A stretch of 64,000 nucleotides of DNA, taken from Sabethes cyaneus (Eukaryota; Arthropoda; Insecta; Diptera; Culicidae). The stretch is taken from contig NC_071355.1 of NCBI RefSeq assembly GCF_943734655.1, forward strand, positions 79,001,449 to 79,065,448, given 5' to 3'. A program made the translations under genes and the position numbers. The number at the start of each line of letters is the position of its first letter. Within the stretch, counting starts at the first letter, position 1. Shown piece by piece: positions 9,771 to 19,979 of the stretch. The notes under the pieces were generated by a model. That model ran no database searches. It was given only the letters and a program-made list of their open reading frames with translations, and had not been told where the DNA came from.

Positions 9771-9778
9771 AATAAAAT

Positions 9779-10206
9779 TATGAAATGATGAAGTTTGAAT
9801 TGCTGTCAATTCATGACTAAACTGCCGTATCAGGCAGCACAAAATCATGAGTAAAGGCCGGCGCAGAATACGTACGTTTGCGTTAGCGGCATTTTGACAG
9901 CTACTTTAAATGCATGGAATCATATGGAACAACCCACAATGTATCCGGATTGACTTTGCGGCTGAGTACTAAACTGTACTAACGCAACATTTACCGCAAA
10001 GTCACCCGCAAGATTTGAAACGTCTCAAATCTTGCCTGTAACATTGCGGCAAAAGTGCTGCCGTTTCTTTTGCTGTTCGTGGTGATTAATGAAACGAAAA
10101 AAACGAAATGATGAAGATCATGTTTTTTTATCAAATAATACAAATAATGCATACAACAATAATTATCTAAATATATCACGGTGGTTGTTGGATAAAACTG
10201 TTTTTA
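9779..10206. other. Gene-free stretch with a short perfect hairpin
   Basis: No coding region is supported. A hairpin with arms GCAAGATTTGA and TCAAATCTTGC and a 6-nt loop lies at about 10009-10036. Confidence 0.5.
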
Positions 10207-10420
10207 TCTACATATATAAAAGTGAGCGTGAGCATACTGTATATTTGTTTGTATGTTCTACCATAACTCCAGAATGCCCTCATGTTCCTTGACATAAGGG
10301 AATCAAAACTGAAGGGGTTGACAAGAGAGGGAGAGGAGTTCTTAACAGGGGGGAGGCCCTAACTCCAAAAACGCCTGGATGGTTCTTCAAGAAACTTGGC
10401 ACACATATTCAAAAGGTTCA
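10207..10420 (+). mobile_element. 5' fragment of a Helitron-like element
   Basis: Starts at an A|TC boundary (TCTACATATATAAAAGTGAGCG) and shares the words gagcgtgag, accataactccagaa and cttggcacacat with the element at 50350-51648. That element contains a Helitron helicase remnant. No 3' end is recognised here. Confidence 0.55.
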
Positions 10421-11090
10421 AAAGGTCACCAATTGCTATCTTGTGAAGTGCTGATGTTTTTTGATATGCAACATGACATATTTTACTGATGCTGAAATGT
10501 CCCTTGGAATCGGTTCCGGATTCCCAGTGTCCTCCCGGATCCGCATGGCGCACACATGGCTTGTAACTGCAGCAATGTAACTGATATGACCATGAATGAA
10601 TGAGTCGATGAATTGTTAAAAAAATTTAGCATGTTTCCAACAAATTTCAAATATTTAGCCACATTATCTAAAAAAGCTATGTCGCGGTCCCCAAGGAACA
10701 CCGGAATAACTCCGGAACCATGTGACATATGGCTATGATTTGTAGATATTATGAAAGTAGAGAAGATTTTCGAGAAGATTCCCAAATTTAATGAAAAAAT
10801 ATTGAAAGATAAAAAAGTTACGGCCATTTTAGCAAGTTTTCGGATGCTGAAAATGATGTAGACCTTCGAAGGGTTAATATTAAGAATTCTAATTCAAAAG
10901 TAAACCTGTTGATAGTTATGATAGTTATATTTAACGGTAAATTTGTTCTATTGTGGTTGTTTCTTTGTATGGATTGCAAACTGTAGGGAGAGACGTCATT
11001 ATTGCATAGAAGTGGCACTTACGTCAAATGGTTTTTCCATTATTGCCGCAATCTTTTCAAACAAAACATGTTTGACTGAAGTTTTTGGAG
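10420..11090. other. AT-rich DNA with no recognised gene
   Basis: Short ORFs only, with no recognisable protein similarity. The first part may continue the decayed Helitron fragment. Confidence 0.4.
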
Positions 11091-11110
11091 CGTCTTAGAG
11101 TTCGAAAACA

Positions 11111-11155
11111 GACACTGAGGAAGCCTGCAAGTCGTAGGCGAAATACGTATCTGTC
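11111..11155 (+). ncRNA. Hammerhead-ribozyme-like motif in a dispersed repeat, copy 1
   Basis: Read as RNA, in order: GACA (stem I), CUGAGGA (fits the CUGANGA core), one extra A, GCCU (stem II), a 9-nt loop, AGGC (stem II), GAAA core, a minimal stem III (AU, ACGU loop, AU), C at the cleavage position, UGUC closing stem I. The tiny stem III with a palindromic ACGU loop resembles hammerheads of Penelope-like elements and retrozymes, which work as dimers. The extra base between core and stem II is unusual. Other copies are at 24661-24705 and 26837-26881. Activity is a prediction. Confidence 0.5.
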
Positions 11156-11334
11156 ATTGAATAAAATACACATAGTAGAATTAAATTGGATAAGTTTTCT
11201 TATTTTTTATTTTTAGGAAAACATGTTTATTTTCATGTGTATTTTGTGTATCATATAGTAAAGCATGTGTTGCAACGAGATAGTAGATTTTGGTGAAATT
11301 GGTTTTTACGTCAACTTTGCATCCAAGGGCAGTG

Positions 11335-13745
11335 TAGAAACCACCAACCGAGGAGTTTTAGGAGGCCTGGTGATCCAAAGCGCAAGGATATCCACAAAGC
11401 CACCAGGAGATCACCTGACCAACGTACAATGAACCAAATTGACCACGTTCTCATAGATGACCGGTTTTTCTTTAACATCACGAACGTACGCTCCTGACGG
11501 GGTGCGGATATTGATTCTGACCATTACCTAGTAGCAGTACATGTGCGCTCAAAGCTGTCCACCGTATACCGGACACGTCAAACCCGCCCTTCTCGGCTTA
11601 ACACCTGGCAGCTAGATAACCCGCAAGCTGCTGAGAACTACGCGAGAATACTGAATGAGGCACTGCCTTCTTCCAAGGAGTTAGGTGCTTCAAACCTCGA
11701 AGACGGTTGGGGCAGAATACGCTCGCACTAGGTATTGAGCCTGGGAGTACACGAAATGATTGATTTGATGGGAAATGCCAACAAGCGGTGGAGGGGAAAA
11801 AACAGCTTGGAAAAATTATCTAAGTATTGCCACTAAAGAGAACCTGGTCCAATACCGACGAGCTAGGAACCAATTGAGCACGATCCTGAGAAGGAAAAAG
11901 CGCCAAAAGGAGAACAGAGATCGCTAAGAATTAGAACAACTATTCCGAGCTAATAACACGCGCCAGTTTTACGATAGGGTGAACCAAACTCGGAAGGGCT
12001 ACACACCAAACCTGACATATGTAGGGACGAGGGAGGGAATCTAATTACAAACGAGCGTGAGGTCGACAGATGGAAGCAGGTCTTCGATGAACACCTCAAT
12101 GGCGAAGTCGCAGAAGGCGGCGGAACGGAAATTAACCTGGGAGCGCCCATGGAACATAGTTATGTCCTAGCACCTGATCTCCAAGAAGTCAAACGAGAAA
12201 TCAGGCTGCTGAAGACCAATAAAGCCGCTGGGAAGGACCGCCTACCAGCACAGCTTTATAAACATGGCGGAGAAACGCTAGCAAAGGCTCTACACTGGGT
12301 TATTTCGAGAATTTGGCAGGAGGAAAAGCTTCCGGAGGAATAAATGGAAGGAGTGATTTGTCCCATCTACAAAATGGGTGATCGGCTAGACTGCTGCAAC
12401 TATCGCGGTATTACGCTGGTAAACGCCGCCTACAAGGTACTCTTCCAGATCCTGTTACGCCGGTTGTCACCGATAGCACAAGGTTTCGTAGGGAATTATC
12501 AGGCGGATTTCATGGGAGCTCGCGCAACTACGGACCAAATTTTTACTATCCGACAGATCTTGCAGAAATGTCAGGAGTACAACGTGCTCACGCATCGCAT
12601 CTTTATTGATTTCAAAGCAGCATACGATACAGTCGATCGAAACAAGCTATGGCAGATAATGCACGAACACGGTTTTCTGGACAAACTGACGCGATTGATC
12701 AGAGCTACATTGAATCGAGTGATGTGTTTCGTACGCATCTCTGGGACACTCTCGTGTCCCTTCGAGACGCGGCGAGGGTTGAGACAAGATGACGGTTTAT
12801 CCTGTATGCTGTTCAACATCGCTCTTCAGGGGGTGATCCGACGAGCGGGCATCGAAACGAGAGGCACGATTTTTACCAAGGCTAGCCAACTTCTAGGCTT
12901 TGCAGATGACTTTCGATATCATAGCCAGGAACTTTGCGACGGCGGAGGCAATCTACGCCAGAGTGAAAGTGGAGTCTAGGAGAATTGGGCCAAAAATAAA
13001 TGCGTCGAAGACCAAATACATGAAAGAAAGAGGCTCAAAGGTAACAAATGCGCGCCTCCCACGGACGGTAACCGTTGACGGCGACGAACTAGAAGTGGTA
13101 GAGGAGTTCGTGTATTTGGGATCACTGGTGACCGCGGACAACAACACTGGTAAGGAGATCCAGCGGCGCATCCAAGCGGGAAATCCGGCCTACTTTGCCC
13201 TTCGTAAAACGTTGCGATCAGGAAGCATACGCCGCCGCACGAAGCTAACAATGTACAAATCTCTTATTAGAACGGTAGTTCTTTATGGACTTGAAGCCGT
13301 GACGCTGCTCACGGAGGACATACGCGCCCTTGCCGTCTTCGAGCGGAAAGTGCTGCGGACGATATTTGGCGGACTACAAACTGAAAGCGGAGAGTGGCGG
13401 AGGCGTATGAATCACGACCCACAGGCACGGCACTGCTTGGAGAGACTCCCATCGTACATATTGTGAAAGTTAGCAGGCTACGGTGGGCCGGACACGCCGT
13501 AAGGATGCCGGACGACAGTGCGACGAAAATAGTCCTCATCAACTACCCCACCGGCACCAGGAACAGGGGGCCCAACGTGCACGATGGCTCGACCAGGTCG
13601 AAAGCGATTTGCGACTTCTGAGACGACTAGGAAATTGGCGACGAGTGGCCAAGACCGAGTTGAATGGAGACGAGTGCTTGAAACAACACGAGTCACCCCG
13701 GCTCTATGCTGCTGAAGAAGAAGAAGAAGAAGAAGAGGAGTTTTA
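11335..13745 (+). mobile_element. RTE-type non-LTR retrotransposon, long but broken copy
   Basis: The most complete RTE copy here. It starts within the endonuclease domain (SPDQRTMNQIDHVLIDDRF, then the SDHYLV catalytic block near 11510). It runs through RT (FIDFKAAYDTVDRNKLW, and the FADD box near 12898-12909, where an extra base shifts the frame) and the INASKTKYMKERG and FVYLGSLVT blocks. It ends with the WAGHAVRMPDD region and a (GAA)n tail at 13712-13736. Several stops and frameshifts break the frame, for example near 11498, 11729 and 12341. It provides the uninterrupted reference for the split copy at 184-7596. Confidence 0.85.
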
Positions 13746-13751
13746 ATCTAA

Positions 13752-13874
13752 CTTGTTTTTACTTTCAGGACGACGACACTATGCAGGCCCTTACGACTTG
13801 CATGTACCTTACGCGCAGTACCTTGCAAGTCGTAAGGGCCTGTATAGTGTCGTCGTCCTGAAATAAAAAACAAG
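13752..13874. repeat. Near-perfect long inverted repeat (hairpin MITE)
   Basis: Two arms of about 55 bp are inverted almost perfectly (left begins cttgtttttac, right ends aaaacaag), separated by a few bases around 13806-13820. It sits directly after the RTE tail. The arms contain gacgacgacactat and cccttacgacttgca. No coding potential. It probably is a foldback-type MITE, and a hairpin transcript is possible. Confidence 0.75.
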
Positions 13875-15320
13875 TAAAAACATAATTACTAGAATGATTG
13901 CTTAGCTAAGAAATTTCTGCTAAAATTAATTTGAATTATTCTTTTAATTAGTTTAATCCTACGTTACCTTACGGTACAACTTAATTATACCAATACCAAT
14001 AAATAGCATGTAATCAATTAGTAGAGGGAGTATAATTTTAAAAAGTATCGCTAGGAACGTGTTCCCAAGGATACCGATAAACATCGAACTGCTACGGAAT
14101 AACGTTCTTGCTATACACGTTGGTTTACCAGCCTTGACCGCGCCGTTATGCTAGCCGCTATTGCCAGGACCTGAGTAAATTTCCGGAAAGAGCACACAAA
14201 TAACAACTTATATGCACAATTTCAATATAGGCCAATCAGCGATCTCATGTGCCACATCCTGGCTGTTGTTAATTTCTTTTCCAACTACTATGGGCAATTC
14301 CGGATTCAAGGTTAAGGTGCCACCGAGCGAAGCAATTTATCGTTTCAATCAACTGACGAAACTTTTTATTTTACTTTCCACCGGGAATCAGTTCACAAAC
14401 AAAACACTTAAAATGTGCATTTTCCTACCGGCTTCAGCAATCATCGTGTCGCCGTTCGTCACCGTCACGAACACCGACAGCGGCAAGTGCCCACTTCCAA
14501 GTCGAGTTCATGCTCAGGTCGAATAAAATTCTTTATTTTATTGACACCCGCCACCCTCTGAACAGCCGCAGCGGCAAAACTGCCAGCTGATGGAGTCGGG
14601 AGGGTCAGAAGTAGCGTGGAAATTTACACCTATGCAAAGGAGATTGCCTTTTTCCGATTTATTTGAAGCCGACACTGTGTATTCAGATTATCGATATCCT
14701 TCCACCAACCACCCACAAGGGAATAACAAGGCACGTTGCATGTTGAGAAGTTTCCTATCACTGGTGGTGGCGTTTGTTTAGACTCAACTTCCACCGGCTG
14801 CGCGGCGTGGCGTGGGAAAAGCCACCTCTCGAAGCAATTGCAATACGTGAGTATTGATATCTGTATCTGCAATTGGCTAACAATGACACCATTTCCGAGC
14901 TACAGAATGAGCGATTAGCTAGTAAGATTTGCGAGGTGAACGTCAGGAAACTCAACCTTGACACGCAAAGGACGCAAACTGTTTGGAATTCAAACGACAT
15001 GAACAATGTGCGATTCTTCAAGCATTTTTTTTTCAACCGGATAACCACGTCTATAAACACGGATAATCGAACCCCGAATATTCGAGTTTGACTTGTAATT
15101 TGACTTTTGATTACTATCAAAATAAACTTAAACTTTTTATTTTAAATATACTTCTCAGTTAAGCTCGAATGTGCAGCAAAATGCTTAAGTTGAATCGCGA
15201 TCCTAATGACTCCGAACGATTTGTTAAACTGAAGATCGCATTCACTACTTCAACCAAACATTGAAAACTATTTCACTCCCTCGCTTAGTAAGTGATATGG
15301 GTGTGACCTTGAAGCACTAA
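13875..15320. other. Gene-free DNA upstream of the protease gene
   Basis: Short ORFs of 60-120 codons on both strands have no recognisable similarity or codon pattern. I see no transposon ends. The 3' part is presumably the 5' regulatory region of the CLIP protease. Confidence 0.4.
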
Positions 15321-15330
15321 TCAGTCAGTT
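15321..15330 (+). promoter_or_regulatory. Candidate initiator (TCAGTCAGTT)
   Basis: A tandem arthropod-type initiator word TCAGT lies about 365 bp before the protease ATG. No TATA box is seen at -30. It is a plausible TSS but unproven. Confidence 0.25.
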
Positions 15331-15690
15331 AGTCATTTTCTGTGCAGCCAGCCCATGGTAGATTATTATTCATTCATTCAAACCAAGCTGCGAATGTGCA
15401 CCATCTCGTGCGAACTCGACGCAGATATCGTAACAATTAGTAATTTGGCAAGTTTGTCCCCATTTCTGCATCCTCGCTAGCTGGCGAAGGGAAGGTCGCT
15501 TTGATATGGGAGAGACGACTTACTGCGGCTGCGGTTGATTGTGCACTCGTTTCGAATGGACTACAGGCGATAAGGCGACTCCATTCGCAGGCCAGGCAGC
15601 TAATGATTGTGCCAGAAGTAGTGCAGATCGCGGAATGTGCAAACGTGTTGAAGACTGATCGTGTGTGAATAATTTTGATTATTGGGCAAT

Positions 15691-17211
15691 ATGCTTGCAG
15701 GAAGATTTATATGGTTGTTTGCCTTAATTACGTGTTTAATACAGATTGCATTTTGCCTAGTTATAGATGATAAGCTTGTGCCTCAAAATGAAGGTAAGTT
15801 TTTTTTCTGGAAAAACTTGGATGAATCATTAAAATAGCAACTTCTACGGCTATTCATATAGAAGACAACAACCATGTTGGACTAACAGGCGAATCATCAA
15901 ATGATGCATCTTCGACCTTGACGACGAAGGCGTCACGCAGGAAACCGTTTCGTGTGATACAAGCCGAGCGTGAGAAGAAACACCTCGATCTAAATTTACT
16001 GCGTAAAAAACGCTTTATTGGAGACATGTTAAAACCGGTGAGATCACAAGAATAAGTAACAATTCATGCCAGTAGTCACAATCCATATTCACCCGTAGTT
16101 TAAAAAATCGCATCAAAACTGTACAACACCAAGCGGAGCACAAGGACGCTGCAAACGATATCAGCATTGCAAACTTTCGGACTCGAAAGACAATATATGG
16201 AAGATACTAGGACAACTATGCATCATTGAAAACATGTAACTATTCACCTTCAAATCTAATCTTTTCAACAAAGAAAAACAAACATGTTTACTACCTCTTC
16301 ACAGTTCCATCGGTGTGTGCTGCCCAAACAATTTGACCGAAGGTTCAGGGCCAGAGTTCGCTGCGCGATTGCCAGCATTTGCCAACGATATCGAGTACGA
16401 TTCAGTAGAAGGGCTGGAAGGAAGCAATGCGATCCAGTCACGGGATGGCCTGGAACGGCCGGAGGAGCGAGGCTGTGGAGTATCTACCAAACAAATACCG
16501 AAGATCGCCGGTGGGCGCCCCGCAGAACCAGACGAGTGGCCTTGGATGGCTGCACTTATACCGAATAACGGACAGCAATCGTTCTGCGGAGGAGTCCTGA
16601 TTACCGATCGGCATGTCATGACAGCCGCGCACTGTGTGCTAAATCTTAAAATCACCCAGTTTCTGGTTCGATTGGGCGAGTATGACTTTACGCAGTATAA
16701 CGAAACACGATCAAGGGACTTTCGGGTGACGGAAATCCGCAGTCACGTCGATTTTGATCCGGTCACTTACGAGAACGATATCGCCGTCTTAAAGCTATTT
16801 AGACCTTCCTTTTTCAACTCATATATTTGGCCAATATGTATGCCTCCGTTGGATGATTCGTGGGTTAGCTATCGGGCAATTGTAGTCGGCTGGGGAACTC
16901 AGTTCTTCGGTGGACCCCACTCGAAGGTATTGATGGAGGTTGATTTGCCAATTTGGTCCAACAACGAATGTCAGGAGGTGTACATCAATCGAATCTTCGA
17001 AACAAGTCTTTGTGCCGGAAACTACGAAGGTGGAAAGGACTCATGCCAGGGGGACAGTGGAGGACCGCTAATGGTGCAGTTGCCCAACAAACGATGGGTC
17101 TCCGTTGGAATTGTATCCTGGGGCATCCGCTGTGGAGAGGCAAATCATCCGGGAATTTACACCCGCGTTAGTTCCTACGTGCGCTGGGTCATTGAGAACG
17201 CGGTTTTCTAA
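15691..17211 (+). CDS. CLIP-domain serine protease, secreted zymogen (proclotting-enzyme-like)
   Basis: Four exons: 15691-15793, 15862-16037, 16099-16235 and 16305-17211, joined by 61-69 bp introns with GT/AG ends. Phases agree and give 440 residues. Residues 1-22 form a signal peptide (MLAGRFIWLFALITCL...). A CLIP domain has six Cys at 101, 111, 117, 134, 144 and 145. A linker with Cys196 leads to the activation site IPK|IAGG (205|206). The catalytic domain has His248 (TAAHC), Asp297 (NDIAVL) and Ser390 (GDSGGP). Asp384, six residues before the Ser, predicts trypsin-like specificity. All catalytic residues are present, so this is an active protease rather than a CLIPA-type homologue. CLIP proteases act in haemolymph cascades for melanisation, Toll activation or development. 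Subfamily C or D is my guess. Confidence 0.9.
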
Positions 17212-17216
17212 ATAAA
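17211..17216 (+). terminator. Poly(A) signal AATAAA of the protease gene
   Basis: AATAAA overlaps the last base of the stop codon, which implies a very short 3' UTR unless later signals in the AT-rich downstream DNA are used. Confidence 0.5.
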
Positions 17217-17604
17217 TATATCACTTCGATTTTTTACGCTTGATACTGATAGGTACCTAACAATGAAAATAACCGTTCGTTGTTTCTCAATGCAATCGAT
17301 TATCTGGGTTAAACGTAGGTATATTGTGAGCATATGCTTTGCTGAATTAATAATTCTCCTTATACTTAGAAACTATAATTAATTGGCATTATATATATAA
17401 TAACAAATACATTATTAAAAATATTTTAAGATTTCAAGTCATAGTCAAATCACACTTTAAACGTTAAATTTAGACTAATATCCACATTTATAGAGGAACT
17501 AGATGCATGTTTTCTCTGTGAACCGAGTGAGCCATAACAAAATTGACAAACCCGACTTTGCTAAAAACCTACTGAGGATGATGAAATCTATTTGACACAA
17601 TGAC
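17217..17604. other. AT-rich spacer after the protease gene
   Basis: No gene or transposon end is recognised. Confidence 0.4.
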
Positions 17605-18660
17605 TGACAGGGGACCCGCATGTAGGAGAGAAGAAATGGCTCCATATAAAATACCTGAGCATTATTGCTACTAAGGAGAACTTGACCAAATAACGACGAG
17701 CAAGGAACCAATTAACTACTATTTTGAGGAGTAAATAGCACCTGAAGAAGAACGGAGATCGTGATTAATTTGAACATCCATTCCGAGCTAATGACACGCG
17801 CAAGTATTACGAGAAGATAAACAAAATTCGTATTACACACCGAAAATTGACATGAGTAAGGACGAGCGAGAGTATCTAATCACAAACGAGTGTGCGAGGT
17901 GGTCGACATGTTGAAGCAGTTCTTCCACAGCTGGAACAGCTCAATGGCGAGATTGCGGAATGGAATGTCCTAGCTACACGTAAATGCCATAACGGGTGAA
18001 CTTCGGCAGTGGAGATCTCCGTTTTCATCCTTTGGTCCGTCGGATCGGCGTACATGGATTACAGAGACTATAGGTTACAGAGGCGACGAGACACTCAAAA
18101 ACCGCTAAGTATTCAATCCAAACGGTGAGTACCATCAAAAATAAAGGTAACTCTTCGGTTTGATTCAAAATTTAGATGATTTTAAGTGCCTTATCGCCTC
18201 TGTAACCTATAGTCTCTGTAACATGGATACATAAGTAAGAGAGTAAAGGTGGAATTGAAGCTAATCTACCAGCTGCAACCATCGCGACGCGGCCTAATGA
18301 CGGTAAACGCCGCATACTCTCCCAGAATCCTGTTACACCGACTGTTACCGATAGTAAAAGTCTCATGCAAGTACGGACCAAATTTTGACCATTCGAAAGA
18401 TCTTGCAAAAATGTAGGGAATACAACGAGTCCACGCATCATATATTTTTTGACTTCAAAGCAGCACACGATACAATCGATCGAGACCAGCTATGGCAAAT
18501 AATCCACGAACATGATTTTCCGGACAAACTGACGCGATCGATCAGAGCTACATTGAATTGTCTGAATTTGTGTTTCGTGCGGTTCGAGTTGAGACAAGCC
18601 AACAACATATCCTGTTGGCTGTTCAACATCGTTCTTGCGGAGTGTATGAGACGGTAGGCT
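17605..18660 (+). mobile_element. Decayed RTE fragment, interrupted by a MITE
   Basis: Plus-strand similarity to the RTE copy at 11780-12820 is visible as shared words (ccaattaactac, gaacatccattccgagctaatgac, gatcttgcaaaaatgtagggaatacaacgag, gacttcaaagcagcacacgatacaatcgat). Many stops and indels, no function. A 161-bp MITE (18060-18220) lies inside. Confidence 0.7.
18060..18220. mobile_element. 161-bp MITE with perfect ~27-bp TIRs and 8-bp TSD
   Basis: The ends are perfectly inverted (TACAGAGACTATAGG... and ...CCTATAGTCTCTGTA). Both are flanked by ACATGGAT (18052-18059 and 18221-18228). An 8-bp duplication suggests hAT mobilisation. Confidence 0.9.
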
Positions 18661-19262
18661 AAAATGTAGCGGATGGCTGGCTCAAAGGTCGATTCCTCTC
18701 TGGAGCCACCAAAATGTTACGGGATGGCCAGCAAAATGTAACCAATGGCAGGCTCAGAGGTCGGTTCCTTTCTGGAGCTACCAAAATGTTACCGCTAAGG
18801 GTAAGGATAGAAAGTAACTGGACCTACTTCTATCAAAAGGTTCTCTTTTTAGAGATTTTCTTTAAACCCTTAAGCCAAGATCCTTCTCTTATTCGGAAGG
18901 CTTAGCAAGAGAGTAGAAAATATTCAAAAAGAACGTTAGGATTCAGAAGCGTTTACTGCTTGGTTTGAGTTTGCACTAAATTTATTTCCGTAATACTATT
19001 CTATTTATACAAAAGTTACGGGTAGGTTGAATTGTTCGAAATCCTTATGTCTAATTAGTGCGAGAGAGATATCTTAAGTTTTACCTACTTTCCATTAGAA
19101 ATTCAAGTCTTCCTACTCTCCTACTCATTTACTCTTGTTTAACTTACTTTTCAATAAGAACTTGAGATTTCCCTTCTCTGTTTTCATTTACTTACAAATA
19201 CATAGAAAAGTGGAAAATTTATTAACTGCCTGGTTCCCTACACTATACCTGGTTGGCAGGGT
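18661..19262. other. Gene-free DNA with a ~65-bp imperfect tandem duplication
   Basis: 18663-18792 holds two versions of a ~65-bp unit (aaaatgta.c..atggc.ggctca.aggtcg.ttcct.tctggagc.accaaaatgttac). The rest is AT-rich with no recognised gene. Confidence 0.5.
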
Positions 19263-19267
19263 TGCCA

Positions 19268-19486
19268 CAAAGCAAAGCAAAGCAAAGCCTAGGTGCTACA
19301 TTTCGTTATCGAAACTTGACCTTCTGTTTTTACACGACAGACGCTGTTAAAGTGCAAGACATTTGCAGGGCCAGTTGCTACGATCCTATTGACTCTAACA
19401 GCCTCTTCCAGTCTAGATTCGAACATACGACGACTGGCTTATTAGGCCAGCGTCATACCTCGAAACCAACTGGGAGGCACCACATG
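19268..19486 (-). mobile_element. tRNA-derived SINE, copy 1
   Basis: On the minus strand a tRNA-like head has a B-box word GTTCGAATCTAGA, then a tRNA-unrelated body, and a (GCTTT)n tail seen on the plus strand as aaagcaaagcaaagc at 19268-19286. The same family is at 23930-24100 and 29097-29487. It may be an Aedes Feilai-like SINE, but I cannot confirm the family name. Confidence 0.65.
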
Positions 19487-19487
19487 C

Positions 19488-19765
19488 ACAGATTATTCTG
19501 TGTTTAACAGATATTTGAAAGAAATCGCCTGTACAGAATCTGTATGCATGGAATACAGATTTTCGGCAAATTACACAGATTAAACAGATTTTTGAGCTTA
19601 TACATGAGAGTGAAAGAGACGGAAATAGTCAGCAAAATGGCTCTCTATCTCTTTCACTCTCATTGTTTTGCATTGGACAGATTTTTGCACAGATATTTTT
19701 CCTCGCTGTACAGATTGTCAGATTTTTCCAACAAAAAACACAGAATTATATGTGGCATCCCTGCT
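19488..19765. repeat. Dispersed repeat rich in cagattt words, copy 1
   Basis: The words acagatttt, gtacagatt and cagattttt recur every 20-60 bp. A related stretch lies at 25815-26225. No coding potential. Confidence 0.45.
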
Positions 19766-19849
19766 GGTTGGTAGGTTTTAACTTGTTCATTCATTCGCGT
19801 ACATTCGTTCTTAAAGGGCGTAGACGAGAGGAACGATTTTCAGCTAAAG

Positions 19850-19975
19850 TAGCCAAATCCTAGATTTTGCTGATGACTTTGACATGATAGCCAGGAATTT
19901 TGCGACGACGGAGGCAATTTGCGCCAGTCTGAAGGCGGAATCTAGAAAGATTCGGCTAAAAACAAATGCGTCACT
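19850..19975 (+). mobile_element. Short RTE fragment (FADD region)
   Basis: About 125 bp resembles the RTE copy at 12885-13010 (cctagattttgctgatgactttgac, gcgacgacggaggcaatttgcgccag). Only a remnant. Confidence 0.7.
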
Positions 19976-19979
19976 TTAG

